DNA from: JAFIHK01 sp041441455
GTDB taxonomy: Bacteria > Bacteroidota > Bacteroidia > Bacteroidales > UBA932
Assembly: GCA_041441455.1 (NCBI GenBank)
Contig: JASDTB010000096.1
Coordinates: 1 to 44,782, forward strand
Length of the DNA: 44,782 bases
Direction: 5' to 3'
A program made the position numbers and the translations under genes. Shown here piece after piece: positions 17,454-25,753 of the stretch. Each line of letters starts with the position of its first letter. The first letter of the stretch is position 1. The notes below the pieces were generated by a model. The model searched no databases. It worked only from the letters and a program-made list of their open reading frames with translations, and was not told the origin of the DNA.

Positions 17454-18581
17454 ATGAAATTCGTAGTTTCAAGTACAGAACTTTTAGCAAGACTGTTGTC
17501 AGTTTCAAAGGTAATTTCTTCTAAAAACACACTTCCAATCTTGGATAATTTCTTATTTATCCTAAAAGACGGAAATTTGACTATCACTGCATCTGATCTG
17601 GAGACTACTCTCAAAACAAGTTTGGCTATTGAGAATGTTTCGGAAGAGGGCGAGATAACTATTCCTGCAAAATTATTGGTTGATTCTCTAAAAGAATTTG
17701 CAGACATACCATTGGAATTCAAAACAGTAGAAAACAGTTCAATTATTGAAATAACATGGGCTAGTGGTAATTCCCAACTTCCATATACACCAGCTGATGA
17801 TTATCCTGCTATTCAAGAATTATCAGACATTCAGACCAAGATGACAGTACAAAGTACTACACTTTTAGAAGGAATTAACAGAACTCTTTATGCAACAGCC
17901 GAAGAGGAGTTAAGACCTGTAATGAATGGAGTTTTCTTTGATATTGACACTGAAAATTCAACAATGGTAGCATCAGATGCCCATAAGCTTGTTTGCTACA
18001 CTCGTCATGACATTAAATCTGACAATAAGTCATCTTTTATTCTGCCAAAGAAACCTGCAGCAATTTTAAAAAATATTCTTGCAAAGGTAGATGAGCCAGT
18101 TAATGTAAAATTCGACAGTAAAAATGCGTATTTTGAATTTGATTCATTTGTTTTAGTTTGCAGACTTGTTGAAGGAAATTATCCTGCATACAAATCGGTA
18201 ATACCAAAAAATAACACTAACAAACTTTTAATTAATAGACAAGATCTTCTTAACTCTACTAGAAGAGTGGCTGTGTGCTCAAATCAAGCTAGCAGTCAGG
18301 TTAAGTTAAAACTCACATACAATCAATTAGTTATCTCTGCTCAGGATTTAGATTTTTCAATTTCAGCAAATGAAAGACTTGTTTGCCAATACGAAGGTGA
18401 CAATATGGAGATTGGTTTTAAATCTACATTCTTAATTGAGATCTTGAGTAATTTACCATATAATGAAATTTGCATGGAATTATCAGATCCAACAAGAGCG
18501 GCATTGATTGTACCAGCAGGACAGACTGATCCAAATGAAGAGATTCTGGCCCTTATCATGCCAATGATGGTAAGTGCATAA
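17454..18581 (+). CDS. dnaN: DNA polymerase III beta subunit (sliding clamp)
   Basis: A 375-residue beta clamp with the usual three topologically alike domains (about 1-125, 126-250 and 251-375). It forms a ring dimer on DNA and tethers polymerase III and repair enzymes. Recognisable segments include KFVVSSTELLARLLSVSKVI at the start, ISSKNTLPILDNFLF, the domain-2 stretch TAEEELRPVMNGVFFDI, SDAHKLVCY, and the C-terminal IVPAGQ...ALIMPMMVS, whose methionine-rich end forms part of the partner-binding pocket. It heads an operon: the exonuclease gene starts 15 bases later, so clamp and proofreading-type exonuclease are made together. It is not next to dnaA here. Confidence 0.97.
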   Translation: MKFVVSSTELLARLLSVSKVISSKNTLPILDNFLFILKDGNLTITASDLETTLKTSLAIENVSEEGEITIPAKLLVDSLKEFADIPLEFKTVENSSIIEITWASGNSQLPYTPADDYPAIQELSDIQTKMTVQSTTLLEGINRTLYATAEEELRPVMNGVFFDIDTENSTMVASDAHKLVCYTRHDIKSDNKSSFILPKKPAAILKNILAKVDEPVNVKFDSKNAYFEFDSFVLVCRLVEGNYPAYKSVIPKNNTNKLLINRQDLLNSTRRVAVCSNQASSQVKLKLTYNQLVISAQDLDFSISANERLVCQYEGDNMEIGFKSTFLIEILSNLPYNEICMELSDPTRAALIVPAGQTDPNEEILALIMPMMVSA

Positions 18582-18596
18582 TTCACAACTGTTATC

Positions 18597-19364
18597 ATGT
18601 TACTAAACCTTAAAAACCCTATGCTCTTTTTTGATATCGAGAGCACTGGGCTAAATGTTGCTACAGACAGAATTGTTGAGATTTCTGCTGTGAAGGTACA
18701 CCCAAATGGGGACCAAGAGATCAAGACTAGAAGAATTAATCCTACAATTCCAATATCGGAAGAGGCGTTTAAAGTACATGGCATTTCAAATGCAGATGTA
18801 GCTGATTGTCCAACTTTTAAAGAGATTGCTAAGAGTCTTTCAATTTGGATGGCAGGATGTGATTTTGCAGGATATAACTCTACAAAATTTGACATTCCGC
18901 TTCTTGCCGAAGAGTTCTTAAGAGCAGGCGTTGAGTTTGATTTTCGTAAAAGAAAATTAGTAGATGTCCAAAATATATTCCATAAAATGGAACAAAGAAC
19001 ATTGAGTGCTGCATACAAGTTCTACTGCAATAAAGAGTTGAAAAATGCTCACTCTGCAGAGGCCGATACATTAGCTACATATGAAATATTAATGTCTCAG
19101 CTTGACAAATATGAGGAACTTAAAAACGATGTTGCCTTTTTAGCTGAGTTTTCTACAAAAAATAAGAATCTTGACTACGCAGGAAGAATTATTCTGGACG
19201 AAAAAGATGTTCCAATATTCAATTTCGGCAAACACAAAGGAAAAAGTGTAGAGATCGTTTTAAAGTCTGACCCAAGCTATTATGCATGGATGATGAATGG
19301 CGATTTCACATTAGATACAAAGAAAGTACTAACAGAGTTAAAGCTAAAATATTCTCTCATTTAA
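18597..19364 (+). CDS. DnaQ-like DEDD 3'-5' exonuclease with ExoX-type C-terminal domain
   Basis: A 255-residue protein with an RNase-T/DnaQ exonuclease domain (about 9-175). Exo I is FFDIESTG with catalytic D13 and E15, Exo II is GYNSTKFDIPLL, and Exo III is HSAEADTLATYEIL, giving the DEDDh set of two-metal ligands. After this comes a small domain around FGKHKGKSV (about 205-250) like the C-terminal domain of exonuclease X and related proteins. It could serve as the epsilon proofreading subunit or a repair exonuclease; sitting directly after dnaN favours a replication role. The stop overlaps the next start by one base (TAATG). Confidence 0.92.
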   Translation: MLLNLKNPMLFFDIESTGLNVATDRIVEISAVKVHPNGDQEIKTRRINPTIPISEEAFKVHGISNADVADCPTFKEIAKSLSIWMAGCDFAGYNSTKFDIPLLAEEFLRAGVEFDFRKRKLVDVQNIFHKMEQRTLSAAYKFYCNKELKNAHSAEADTLATYEILMSQLDKYEELKNDVAFLAEFSTKNKNLDYAGRIILDEKDVPIFNFGKHKGKSVEIVLKSDPSYYAWMMNGDFTLDTKKVLTELKLKYSLI

Positions 19365-19942
19365 TGAATATATTTGTTACAAACACAACAAATAGTGACT
19401 TTTATCTAAAACCCGACAGCTCTCTTGTAAAAGAGAGCTTCGATTTTTACAGGCCTGATGATGCGCAAATAATACAACTTTCTGTTTGTGTAGCATTTAA
19501 AAGCATCAGGTCAGCAAAGTTTATAAATAAAAAATTTGCTAATCGAGTTTACGAAACTTTTACCCCTAGTATAATTATTTACCCTAAATTTAGTGGGACT
19601 GAAGAGACTAATAGATCAATTTTTAAAGAGTTAGCTTTTGATAAAACATTTGTAACTTCCAATGAATCATTTAAAAAAGAGGATTTGGAACAACAGAATA
19701 TTCTAGAAGTACTTGTAGATGGAGTAGTGCAATCCCAAATAGAGATAAATAAACACTTTTTAGAAGGATTAACATCTACTGTTGATCAATCAATCGAAAA
19801 CATCTCAAAATATTGTTCTATTAAAACAGGAGACTATATAGCTATAGAACTGAATATAGATAAATTAGAGATTAGCAACAACTCCCAAATTGAATTAAGA
19901 GTTTCTCAGAAAGACTTTTACCTATCTTTTAATATTCTTTGA
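19364..19942 (+). CDS. degenerate fumarylacetoacetate hydrolase (FAH)-fold protein, probable pseudoenzyme
   Basis: A 192-residue protein I match by eye to the FAH family. FYLKPDSSLV corresponds to the FAH strand FFLKPDSALL, FYRPDDAQIIQLSVCVAF to the segment that normally reads PDFSKEIHYEVELVLRI, KFINKKFANRVYETFTPSI to the following helix, and VDGVVQSQ ... ISKYCSIKTGDYIAI to the C-terminal VNGKTVQ ... FMTLKIGDLIFTGTP. The two glutamates (ExE) and the aspartate that bind the metal are all replaced, so normal C-C hydrolysis is unlikely. I chose the ATG at 19364 because it overlaps the exonuclease stop by one base; in-frame upstream codons lie inside that gene. The 3' end overlaps the convergent oxidoreductase gene by 25 bases. 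Function unknown. Confidence 0.7.
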   Translation: MNIFVTNTTNSDFYLKPDSSLVKESFDFYRPDDAQIIQLSVCVAFKSIRSAKFINKKFANRVYETFTPSIIIYPKFSGTEETNRSIFKELAFDKTFVTSNESFKKEDLEQQNILEVLVDGVVQSQIEINKHFLEGLTSTVDQSIENISKYCSIKTGDYIAIELNIDKLEISNNSQIELRVSQKDFYLSFNIL

Positions 19943-21186
19943 GCTGCAGAATAACCTGCAAGTGCGCCTGTTGAAAATGCAATTTGCAAGTTATAACCTC
20001 CTGTATCAGCATCTAGATCAATAACTTCTCCAGCAAAATAGAGATTATTAATAATTCTTGAGACAAGTGATTTAGATATAATTTCATCTGTCGAAACGCC
20101 TCCCGCTGTAATTACACATCTTTCAAAACCAGTATAATCGATTATTTCTAGTCTCCACTTTTTTGAGGCAGATACGATTCTTTTAATGGAATAATCATCA
20201 TGTTCAGTGACTCTTTTCATTAAGTCAAATGAATTCATTGCAGCAAATGGAGCAATCAATTGTCTAGGAAAAATCATTGCAAATACATCATAAATCTTCA
20301 TAGAACCCTTTTCTTTGATCTCTTTATTGATCCTCGAAATTAATTGGTCATGAGTAACTCCTGGCTTAAGGTCTAAATCGACAAATACTTTGTTGTTATT
20401 TACAAGTGCCTTTACAGCTTTTCTACTTAAACGGAAACCCAGTGCTCCTTCAAATCCATTGTCTGTAAATTCACACTCCCCTAATTCGCTTTGAACTAAA
20501 TCATTAACCACATATAATGAAGCTGTAATGTTTTTCAAATTTAGGCCCTTTAGCTCTTGGTCATAGTTTTTTGGCATAAGTGCTGTGAGAGAAGGCAAAG
20601 GGGTTACAATGGTGTGTCCTAGTTTTTCAGCTATATTATATCCATCTCCCGTAGAGCCTGTTAATGGATATGATAATCCCCCCGTAGCTACAATTAAAGA
20701 TTTGCATAATATTTCTCTTTCAACTCCTTTGATGTCACCAACAATTACTGAATAAACCGTTGCGTCTTTAACAATAACATCTTGAATTTCTGTATTATAA
20801 ATAACATCAACTCCTAATTTAAAAATATGCTCCGTGAGCTTTTCAACAACATCCTGCGCTCTCCCACTTTCTGGGAATACACGATCTCCTCTTTCTATAA
20901 CTGTCGAAACTCCAATCTGATTAAAAAAATCAATTGTTGATGTATTTGAAAAAAAATAAAATGCTGATTTGAAAAAATTAGCTTTTGGATGAATGTGTTT
21001 AGAAAATTCTTGCCAAGGTTTAGTATTTGTAATATTACAGCGGCCTTTACCTGTGATTCTGATTTTTCTCCCACACCTCTCCTTCTTTTCAATTAATAGA
21101 ACTGAGACACCTAACTTAGCAGCTTGTGCCGCAGCAATTAATCCAGCGGCACCAGCCCCTGCTATTACAACATCATAACTCTTCAT
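19918..21186 (-). CDS. NAD(P)/FAD-dependent oxidoreductase, HI0933/YhiN (BaiN) family
   Basis: A 422-residue flavoprotein of the HI0933/YhiN/BaiN family. The N-terminal dinucleotide-binding motif is VVIAGAGAAGLIAAAQAAKL (residues 5-24), followed by the family signature GRKIRITGKGRCNITN near residues 40-55, and the C-terminal FAD-contact stretch FAGEVIDLDADTGGYNLQ near 380-397. Members are soluble flavin oxidoreductases, one of which acts in bile-acid dehydroxylation; the true substrate here is unknown. The ATG at 21186 puts the FAD motif at the proper N-terminal position; the frame continues upstream to about 21315 but that would run into the divergent lipoprotein gene. Its end overlaps the FAH-like gene by 25 bases, tail to tail. 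Confidence 0.93.
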   Translation of the reverse strand: MKSYDVVIAGAGAAGLIAAAQAAKLGVSVLLIEKKERCGRKIRITGKGRCNITNTKPWQEFSKHIHPKANFFKSAFYFFSNTSTIDFFNQIGVSTVIERGDRVFPESGRAQDVVEKLTEHIFKLGVDVIYNTEIQDVIVKDATVYSVIVGDIKGVEREILCKSLIVATGGLSYPLTGSTGDGYNIAEKLGHTIVTPLPSLTALMPKNYDQELKGLNLKNITASLYVVNDLVQSELGECEFTDNGFEGALGFRLSRKAVKALVNNNKVFVDLDLKPGVTHDQLISRINKEIKEKGSMKIYDVFAMIFPRQLIAPFAAMNSFDLMKRVTEHDDYSIKRIVSASKKWRLEIIDYTGFERCVITAGGVSTDEIISKSLVSRIINNLYFAGEVIDLDADTGGYNLQIAFSTGALAGYSAAQRILKDR

Positions 21187-21210
21187 TCTGCAAAGTAAGT
21201 TAAAAATTAG

Positions 21211-21218
21211 TAGATTTG
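21211..21218 (+). promoter_or_regulatory. -7 promoter box of the substrate-binding lipoprotein gene
   Basis: TAGATTTG matches the TAnnTTTG element and ends 11 bases before the ATG at 21230 (17 before 21236). No clear -33 TTTG is seen, and the leader would be very short. Confidence 0.45.
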
Positions 21219-21229
21219 CTTCATAAAAT

Positions 21230-22306
21230 ATGATTATGCAAAAAAGATTCGTTTTATTTGCCTTGGTTGCAATTTTCACAATTTCCTGCAATTCACAGAC
21301 TTCAGATACAAACAAATTAAATAGCTGTGAATATGCAAGTTATTTCAATATTAAACACTCTGGAGATACTTCAATAATCGAAGTTACAGAGAGTTGGTCT
21401 GAAGAGAACAAAAAAACAACTGAATACTCTTTTAACCAACCTCTTAAAAGAGTTGTTTGCATGTCAACAAGTCATTTAGCATACATAATAGCTCTAGGAG
21501 AAAGAGAGTCTGTTGTTGGTATATCTGGTGGAGAATATATTTCTGATTCATTGATTAGAAATAGAGTTGCCTCTGGTGAAATTTCCGATATTGGATATGA
21601 AGGCTCATTAAATTATGAAAAACTAATTTCTTTAAAACCAGATATTGTTTTTACATATGGTATCAATGGAGAAAACAATTTATACATAGATCGTTTGCGA
21701 CAATATGGAATAAAAGTAATGGTGCTTGGAGACTATCTTGAAGAGCATCCATTAGGAAAATTAGAGTATCTTAAATTGTTTGGAGAGCTTTTCAGATGCA
21801 GACAAAAGGCAGACTCATTATACGAGGCCAGACGAGATAAATACGAAAAAATCAAAGCAAAGGCTGCGGAATTTAAGGTTAAACCTTTAGTATTATTAAA
21901 TGCTCCATGGAAAGAGGTTTGGTATGTACCTGGAGAAGAAAATTATATAAGTGTGCTTATTAATGATGCGGGAGGAGTAGTTGCAGGAGCAAGGCCTAAT
22001 GAAAGCAGATCATATCCTAGTAATACCGAGCAAGTATTTAAAATTGCAATGGAGGCAGACTTTTGGTTGAACCCAAATAGTTTTTCAACACTAAAAGAGT
22101 TGGAAGATTCAAACCCACTTTTTAAATCAATTCCATCTCTTAAACAAAATAAAGTATTCAATAATAATAAACGAAAAACACCAGGAGGAGGAAGTGATTT
22201 TTGGGAGACAGGAGTTGTTGAACCAGACGAAATACTTGAAGATTTAATAAATATCCTTCATGGAGACGCGAAACCTGACAGTCTGAAATACTATGTAAAA
22301 CTATAA
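21230..22306 (+). CDS. ABC-transporter substrate-binding lipoprotein (iron-siderophore/cobalamin type)
   Basis: A 358-residue periplasmic binding protein of the FepB/BtuF class (two Rossmann-like lobes joined by a long helix). The N-terminus is a lipoprotein signal with the lipobox FTISC and modified cysteine C20. Typical segments are KRVVCMSTSHLAYIIALGERESVVGISGG at the start of lobe 1, LNYEKLISLKPDIVFTYG, and the C-terminal lobe containing NDAGG and ADFWLNPNSF. Ligands of this class are Fe-siderophores, haem or vitamin B12. No permease or ATPase gene is adjacent, so it must work with a transporter encoded elsewhere. An alternative start at 21236 removes two residues and leaves the lipobox intact. 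A terminator follows at 22339-22373. Confidence 0.9.
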   Translation: MIMQKRFVLFALVAIFTISCNSQTSDTNKLNSCEYASYFNIKHSGDTSIIEVTESWSEENKKTTEYSFNQPLKRVVCMSTSHLAYIIALGERESVVGISGGEYISDSLIRNRVASGEISDIGYEGSLNYEKLISLKPDIVFTYGINGENNLYIDRLRQYGIKVMVLGDYLEEHPLGKLEYLKLFGELFRCRQKADSLYEARRDKYEKIKAKAAEFKVKPLVLLNAPWKEVWYVPGEENYISVLINDAGGVVAGARPNESRSYPSNTEQVFKIAMEADFWLNPNSFSTLKELEDSNPLFKSIPSLKQNKVFNNNKRKTPGGGSDFWETGVVEPDEILEDLINILHGDAKPDSLKYYVKL

Positions 22307-22338
22307 TAAAAACAGATATAACATCTAATCATAAAATA

Positions 22339-22373
22339 ATAGAGGCTGACAATTTAGTATTGTCAGCCTCTAT
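22339..22373. terminator. bidirectional terminator between converging genes
   Basis: A perfect 15-bp stem (22339-22353 with 22359-22373; core AGAGGCTGACAAT) and a 5-base loop. It serves the lipoprotein gene on the plus strand and buk on the minus strand. Flanking T/U runs are short on both sides. Confidence 0.85.
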
Positions 22374-22418
22374 TTATATGCTTTTAATGAATTAAAAACA
22401 ATTCAAGAATTTATGAGA

Positions 22419-23486
22419 CTATTCGTAAATCTTTGGTTGCTCTTGACCAGAAATTACAGCTAAGCCATTCATTGCAAGAGCAGCCATCTCATCCTCACCT
22501 GGATAAATAAACACAGGAGCAATTGATTTAACATACTCTTCTACAATATCCATCAACTCCTTATTATAGGCAATACCTCCAGTAATTAATATACCATCTA
22601 CTTTGCCTTTAAGAACTACAGACATTGCACCAATTGCTTTAGCTAAATTATAAGCAAATGCATCAGAAATTTTCTTAAATTTCTCGTCACCCTCTTTTAC
22701 TTTATTCTCAACATCATGGAAAGAGTTAGTGCCAAGATGTGCAACTAAACCACCTTCTCCCAAGATCATTTTCTTCACTTGAGCTAATGTATACTCTCCA
22801 GAGAAACAAAGTTGAGCAAGAGCCATTGCGGGTAAAGTTCCAGCTCTCTCAGGAGAGAAAGGACCTTCGCCATCAAGTGCATTATTTACATCAACTACAG
22901 CACCTTGTCTATGCGCACCAACAGATACTCCTCCACCTAAGTGAGCAACAACTAGGTTCAACTCTTCATATTTCTTGTTTTGCTTTGCAGCGTGCATCTT
23001 AGCAATAGCCTTTTGGTTTAATGCATGGAAAATGGATCTTCTTTCGAATAGTGGATGACCACTAACTCTTGCAATGTCGTCCATTTCGTCAACAACAACT
23101 GGATCAGCTATGTATGCTTTGCATCCAGCTTCTGCTGCTAGATTTGACGCAATAAGCCCTCCTAAGTTGCTCGCATGCTCTCCCCTCTTAGATTCAAGCA
23201 AGTCTTTTTTCATTGCATCATTTACTTCGTAAACACCAGATTTAATTGGCTTTAGAAGTCCTCCTCTTCCAACAATAACTGCAAGGCTTTTAAGATCGAT
23301 ATTATTTTCTTTTAAGAAATTAACAATGGCCTCTTTTCGGAACTCATACTGGTCTGCAATTTTTTCGAATTTTGCAATTTCATCATTTGGATGCTGCAAG
23401 CTCTTTGAAATTACAAGCTTCCTGTCGTCAAACACCGCAATCTTTGTCGATGTCGAACCTGGATTTATGGTTAAAATAAGGCTCAT
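22419..23486 (-). CDS. buk: butyrate kinase
   Basis: A 355-residue acetokinase-family (ASKHA fold) enzyme that transfers phosphate from butyryl-phosphate, or branched acyl-phosphates, to ADP, yielding butyrate and ATP. Motifs: N-terminal phosphate loop NPGSTSTKIAVF (residues 7-18), the Buk-specific RGGLLKPIKSGVYEVND near residues 75-90, HLGGGVSVGAHRQG near residues 182-195, and ALDGEGPFSPERAG. Length equals that of known butyrate kinases and is shorter than AckA. The start at 23486 is 6 bases after the ptb stop. Third gene of ackA-ptb-buk. Specificity among C4-C5 acids cannot be read from sequence. Confidence 0.95.
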   Translation of the reverse strand: MSLILTINPGSTSTKIAVFDDRKLVISKSLQHPNDEIAKFEKIADQYEFRKEAIVNFLKENNIDLKSLAVIVGRGGLLKPIKSGVYEVNDAMKKDLLESKRGEHASNLGGLIASNLAAEAGCKAYIADPVVVDEMDDIARVSGHPLFERRSIFHALNQKAIAKMHAAKQNKKYEELNLVVAHLGGGVSVGAHRQGAVVDVNNALDGEGPFSPERAGTLPAMALAQLCFSGEYTLAQVKKMILGEGGLVAHLGTNSFHDVENKVKEGDEKFKKISDAFAYNLAKAIGAMSVVLKGKVDGILITGGIAYNKELMDIVEEYVKSIAPVFIYPGEDEMAALAMNGLAVISGQEQPKIYE

Positions 23487-23492
23487 AATTCT

Positions 23493-24398
23493 TTATTTTG
23501 CTGTTAATGCCGCTAAGGCGATTGAGTTTAATTTTGTATCAATACTGTCTGCTCTGCTAGATAAAACGCATGGTGCTTTTGCACCTGCTACAATAGCTGC
23601 TTGTCTTGTATCTAAGCACAACTGAGTATTTGTTTTATAGAAAACATTTGCTGATTCAAGATTAGGGAAAACAAGACAATCTGCATCACCAACAACTGGG
23701 CTAACTAATTTTTTAACAGCAGCTGCCTCTGATGATAAAGCAACGTCTAATGCAAGTGGTCCATCAACAATACAACCAGAAATCTGACCTCTATCAGCCA
23801 TCTTTGAGATAATCGCAGCATCTACACATGCAGGCATACCCGGAAGCATTTGCTCTGTTGCTGTTATAATTGCAACTTTAGGTTTTGCGATTCCAATAGC
23901 TTGAGCTGTACGAACTAGGTAGTTTGTGATTGCAATTTTTTGATTCAAATCTGGTGCAGGAATAACTGCGATATCTCCTATTACAAGAAGCTTGTGATAT
24001 TGAGGATTAGAGAGAACAGTTACGTGGCTTAAAACAGCCTTTGGAGGCAATAAACCTTTCTCTTTATTCAAAATTGCTCTCATGTACTTGTCTGTACTAC
24101 ATAGACCTTTCATTAAAATATCACCTTCACCTGCGTTAATGAGATCTACAGCCATTGAAACTGAACGAAGCTCGTCATCATTTGGAACAATTCTGAAGAT
24201 TGAAGGATCGATGTTCTCTTGTGCACACACTTGGCGAATCATCCTTTCGTCTCCTACTAGAGTTGCGTCAACAATCCCAGCCTCTACAGCTAACTTAGCA
24301 GCGTTAATTGTGTGGTCATCTACAGCCCATGCTGCAACAAGTCTTTTTCTTGGTTTTGATCTTAATTTTTCAAAAATTTGTTCGAAACTTGTAATCAT
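23493..24398 (-). CDS. ptb: phosphate butyryltransferase
   Basis: A 301-residue member of the phosphate acetyl/butyryl transferase family, exchanging CoA of butyryl-CoA for phosphate. The N-terminal segment RLVAAWAVDDHTINAAKLAV matches Ptb and not Pta, and the length (about 300) fits Ptb. Other features are LMKGLCSTDKYMRAILNKE, where the family has a conserved loop, and GPLALDVALSSEAA in the C-terminal half, a substrate/CoA-site signature. With buk it forms the classical two-step route to butyrate or branched-chain acids that conserves ATP. It lies 21 bases after ackA in the same direction and 6 before buk. Confidence 0.95.
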   Translation of the reverse strand: MITSFEQIFEKLRSKPRKRLVAAWAVDDHTINAAKLAVEAGIVDATLVGDERMIRQVCAQENIDPSIFRIVPNDDELRSVSMAVDLINAGEGDILMKGLCSTDKYMRAILNKEKGLLPPKAVLSHVTVLSNPQYHKLLVIGDIAVIPAPDLNQKIAITNYLVRTAQAIGIAKPKVAIITATEQMLPGMPACVDAAIISKMADRGQISGCIVDGPLALDVALSSEAAAVKKLVSPVVGDADCLVFPNLESANVFYKTNTQLCLDTRQAAIVAGAKAPCVLSSRADSIDTKLNSIALAALTAK

Positions 24399-24419
24399 AT
24401 ATCTATCGTTTATTTTTTA

Positions 24420-25625
24420 TTATTTAGCTAGATTCATTGTGTCTCTTGCAATTACAAGCTCTTCATTGGTTGTAACTGTTGCCATAATTACTTTTGACCC
24501 AGGTTTAGTTAAGATAACATCTTTACCTCTGACTCCTTTATTAGCATCTGGATTAAAATCCATTCCTAAGTATGATAGGTTATTACCTACTCTCTCTCTG
24601 ATTATAGGATCATTCTCGCCAATTCCTCCAGTAAACACTACTAAATCAAGGCCATTCATTGCAGCAGCATATGCTCCAATGTATTTTAGAACTCTGTAAT
24701 ATAGCATATCTAATGCTAGTTGTGCTCTGTGGTCGCCTTTAGCTGATGCATCTTCGATATCTCTAGCGTCAGAAGACTTACCGTAAATGCCAAGGAATCC
24801 ACTCTTTTTATTTAAAACAGAGTTAATTCCCGCTGCATCAAGACCCTCTTTTTCTTGAATAAATGTTACGATTCCTGCATCAATGTCTCCACATCTTGTT
24901 CCCATAACAACTCCCTCTAGTGGAGTAAATCCCATTGATGTATCAACTGATTTTCCATTACATACAGCTGTAATAGATCCACCATTTCCTAAATGGCATG
25001 TAACAACTTTTGCTTTATTAAAGTCTAATCCAGCAAGATCACATGCTTTTTTTGCTACAAATTTGTGACTTGTACCATGGAATCCATATCTACGAATTTT
25101 ATAAGTTGTATAATATTCGTAAGGAAGTGCATACATGAAAGCATGTTCAGGCATAGTTTGGTGGAAAGATGTATCAAACACCGCAACTTGAGGTACTGAT
25201 GGGAGTAATGTAAAGATTGCATTAATACCAAGCAAGTTAGCTGGGTTATGCAAAGGTGCTAATTCACAGCATTTTTCAATTCCTGCTACTACATCTTTGT
25301 CAATAAGTTTACTTGCAGTAAAGTATTCACCACCATGAGCAACTCTGTGACCTACTGCCTCAATTTCTGACAAGCTTTTTAGGACACCATTATCCTTGTC
25401 AGTAAGAATTTCGAGAACCATTTTTATCCCTTCTGTATGATTTGGAATAGGCTTCTCTGTTTCAAATTTTGGTCTGCCCTCTACTCTGTGCGATAAGACT
25501 CCTGTCTCAAGGCCTATTCTTTCTACAATTCCTTTGGCTAGAAGAGTGAAATCCGATTCTGTTCTCATATCCAGAACCTGATACTTTAGGGAAGAGCTCC
25601 CGCAATTCAATACTAAAACGATCAT
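24420..25625 (-). CDS. ackA: acetate kinase
   Basis: A 401-residue acetate kinase that makes ATP and acetate from acetyl-phosphate and ADP, reversibly. Motifs: N7 in LNCGSSSLKYQV, RVAHGG near residue 90, VFDTSFHQTMP with the catalytic aspartate, GFHGTSHKFV near residue 178, HLGNGGS near 208, and GGIGENDPIIRE near 328. It opens a run with ptb and buk. Phosphotransacetylase (pta), the usual partner, is not in this window, so acetyl-phosphate must come from elsewhere or from Ptb acting on acetyl-CoA. The -7 promoter box is at 25673-25680, giving a leader of roughly 40 bases. Confidence 0.97.
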   Translation of the reverse strand: MIVLVLNCGSSSLKYQVLDMRTESDFTLLAKGIVERIGLETGVLSHRVEGRPKFETEKPIPNHTEGIKMVLEILTDKDNGVLKSLSEIEAVGHRVAHGGEYFTASKLIDKDVVAGIEKCCELAPLHNPANLLGINAIFTLLPSVPQVAVFDTSFHQTMPEHAFMYALPYEYYTTYKIRRYGFHGTSHKFVAKKACDLAGLDFNKAKVVTCHLGNGGSITAVCNGKSVDTSMGFTPLEGVVMGTRCGDIDAGIVTFIQEKEGLDAAGINSVLNKKSGFLGIYGKSSDARDIEDASAKGDHRAQLALDMLYYRVLKYIGAYAAAMNGLDLVVFTGGIGENDPIIRERVGNNLSYLGMDFNPDANKGVRGKDVILTKPGSKVIMATVTTNEELVIARDTMNLAK

Positions 25626-25672
25626 AAATAATTAAAATTAAAGATTTGCTATAAAAGAGTTAAAAAAGTTTA

Positions 25673-25680
25673 CAAATGTA
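25673..25680 (-). promoter_or_regulatory. -7 promoter box of ackA-ptb-buk
   Basis: The minus strand reads TACATTTG, a perfect -7 element, 48 bases upstream of the ackA ATG. A -33 TTTG is not evident. The site overlaps an in-frame ATG (25676) of the divergent comEC frame, an argument for the later comEC start. Confidence 0.6.
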
Positions 25681-25753
25681 CGAAAAATATGCTGTTGTTT
25701 TGAAATTTTATAATAAATTTACACTTTCTGTTAATAATTATTGCAAGGTAGGT

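Noticed and set aside
18341..19018. 225-residue minus-strand frame across the dnaN-exonuclease junction
   Set aside because: Both plus-strand genes are well-conserved families through this region; the frame is a by-product of their codon use.
21187..21315. Upstream extension of the flavin oxidoreductase gene
   Set aside because: It would displace the FAD motif from the N-terminus and overlap the divergent lipoprotein start.
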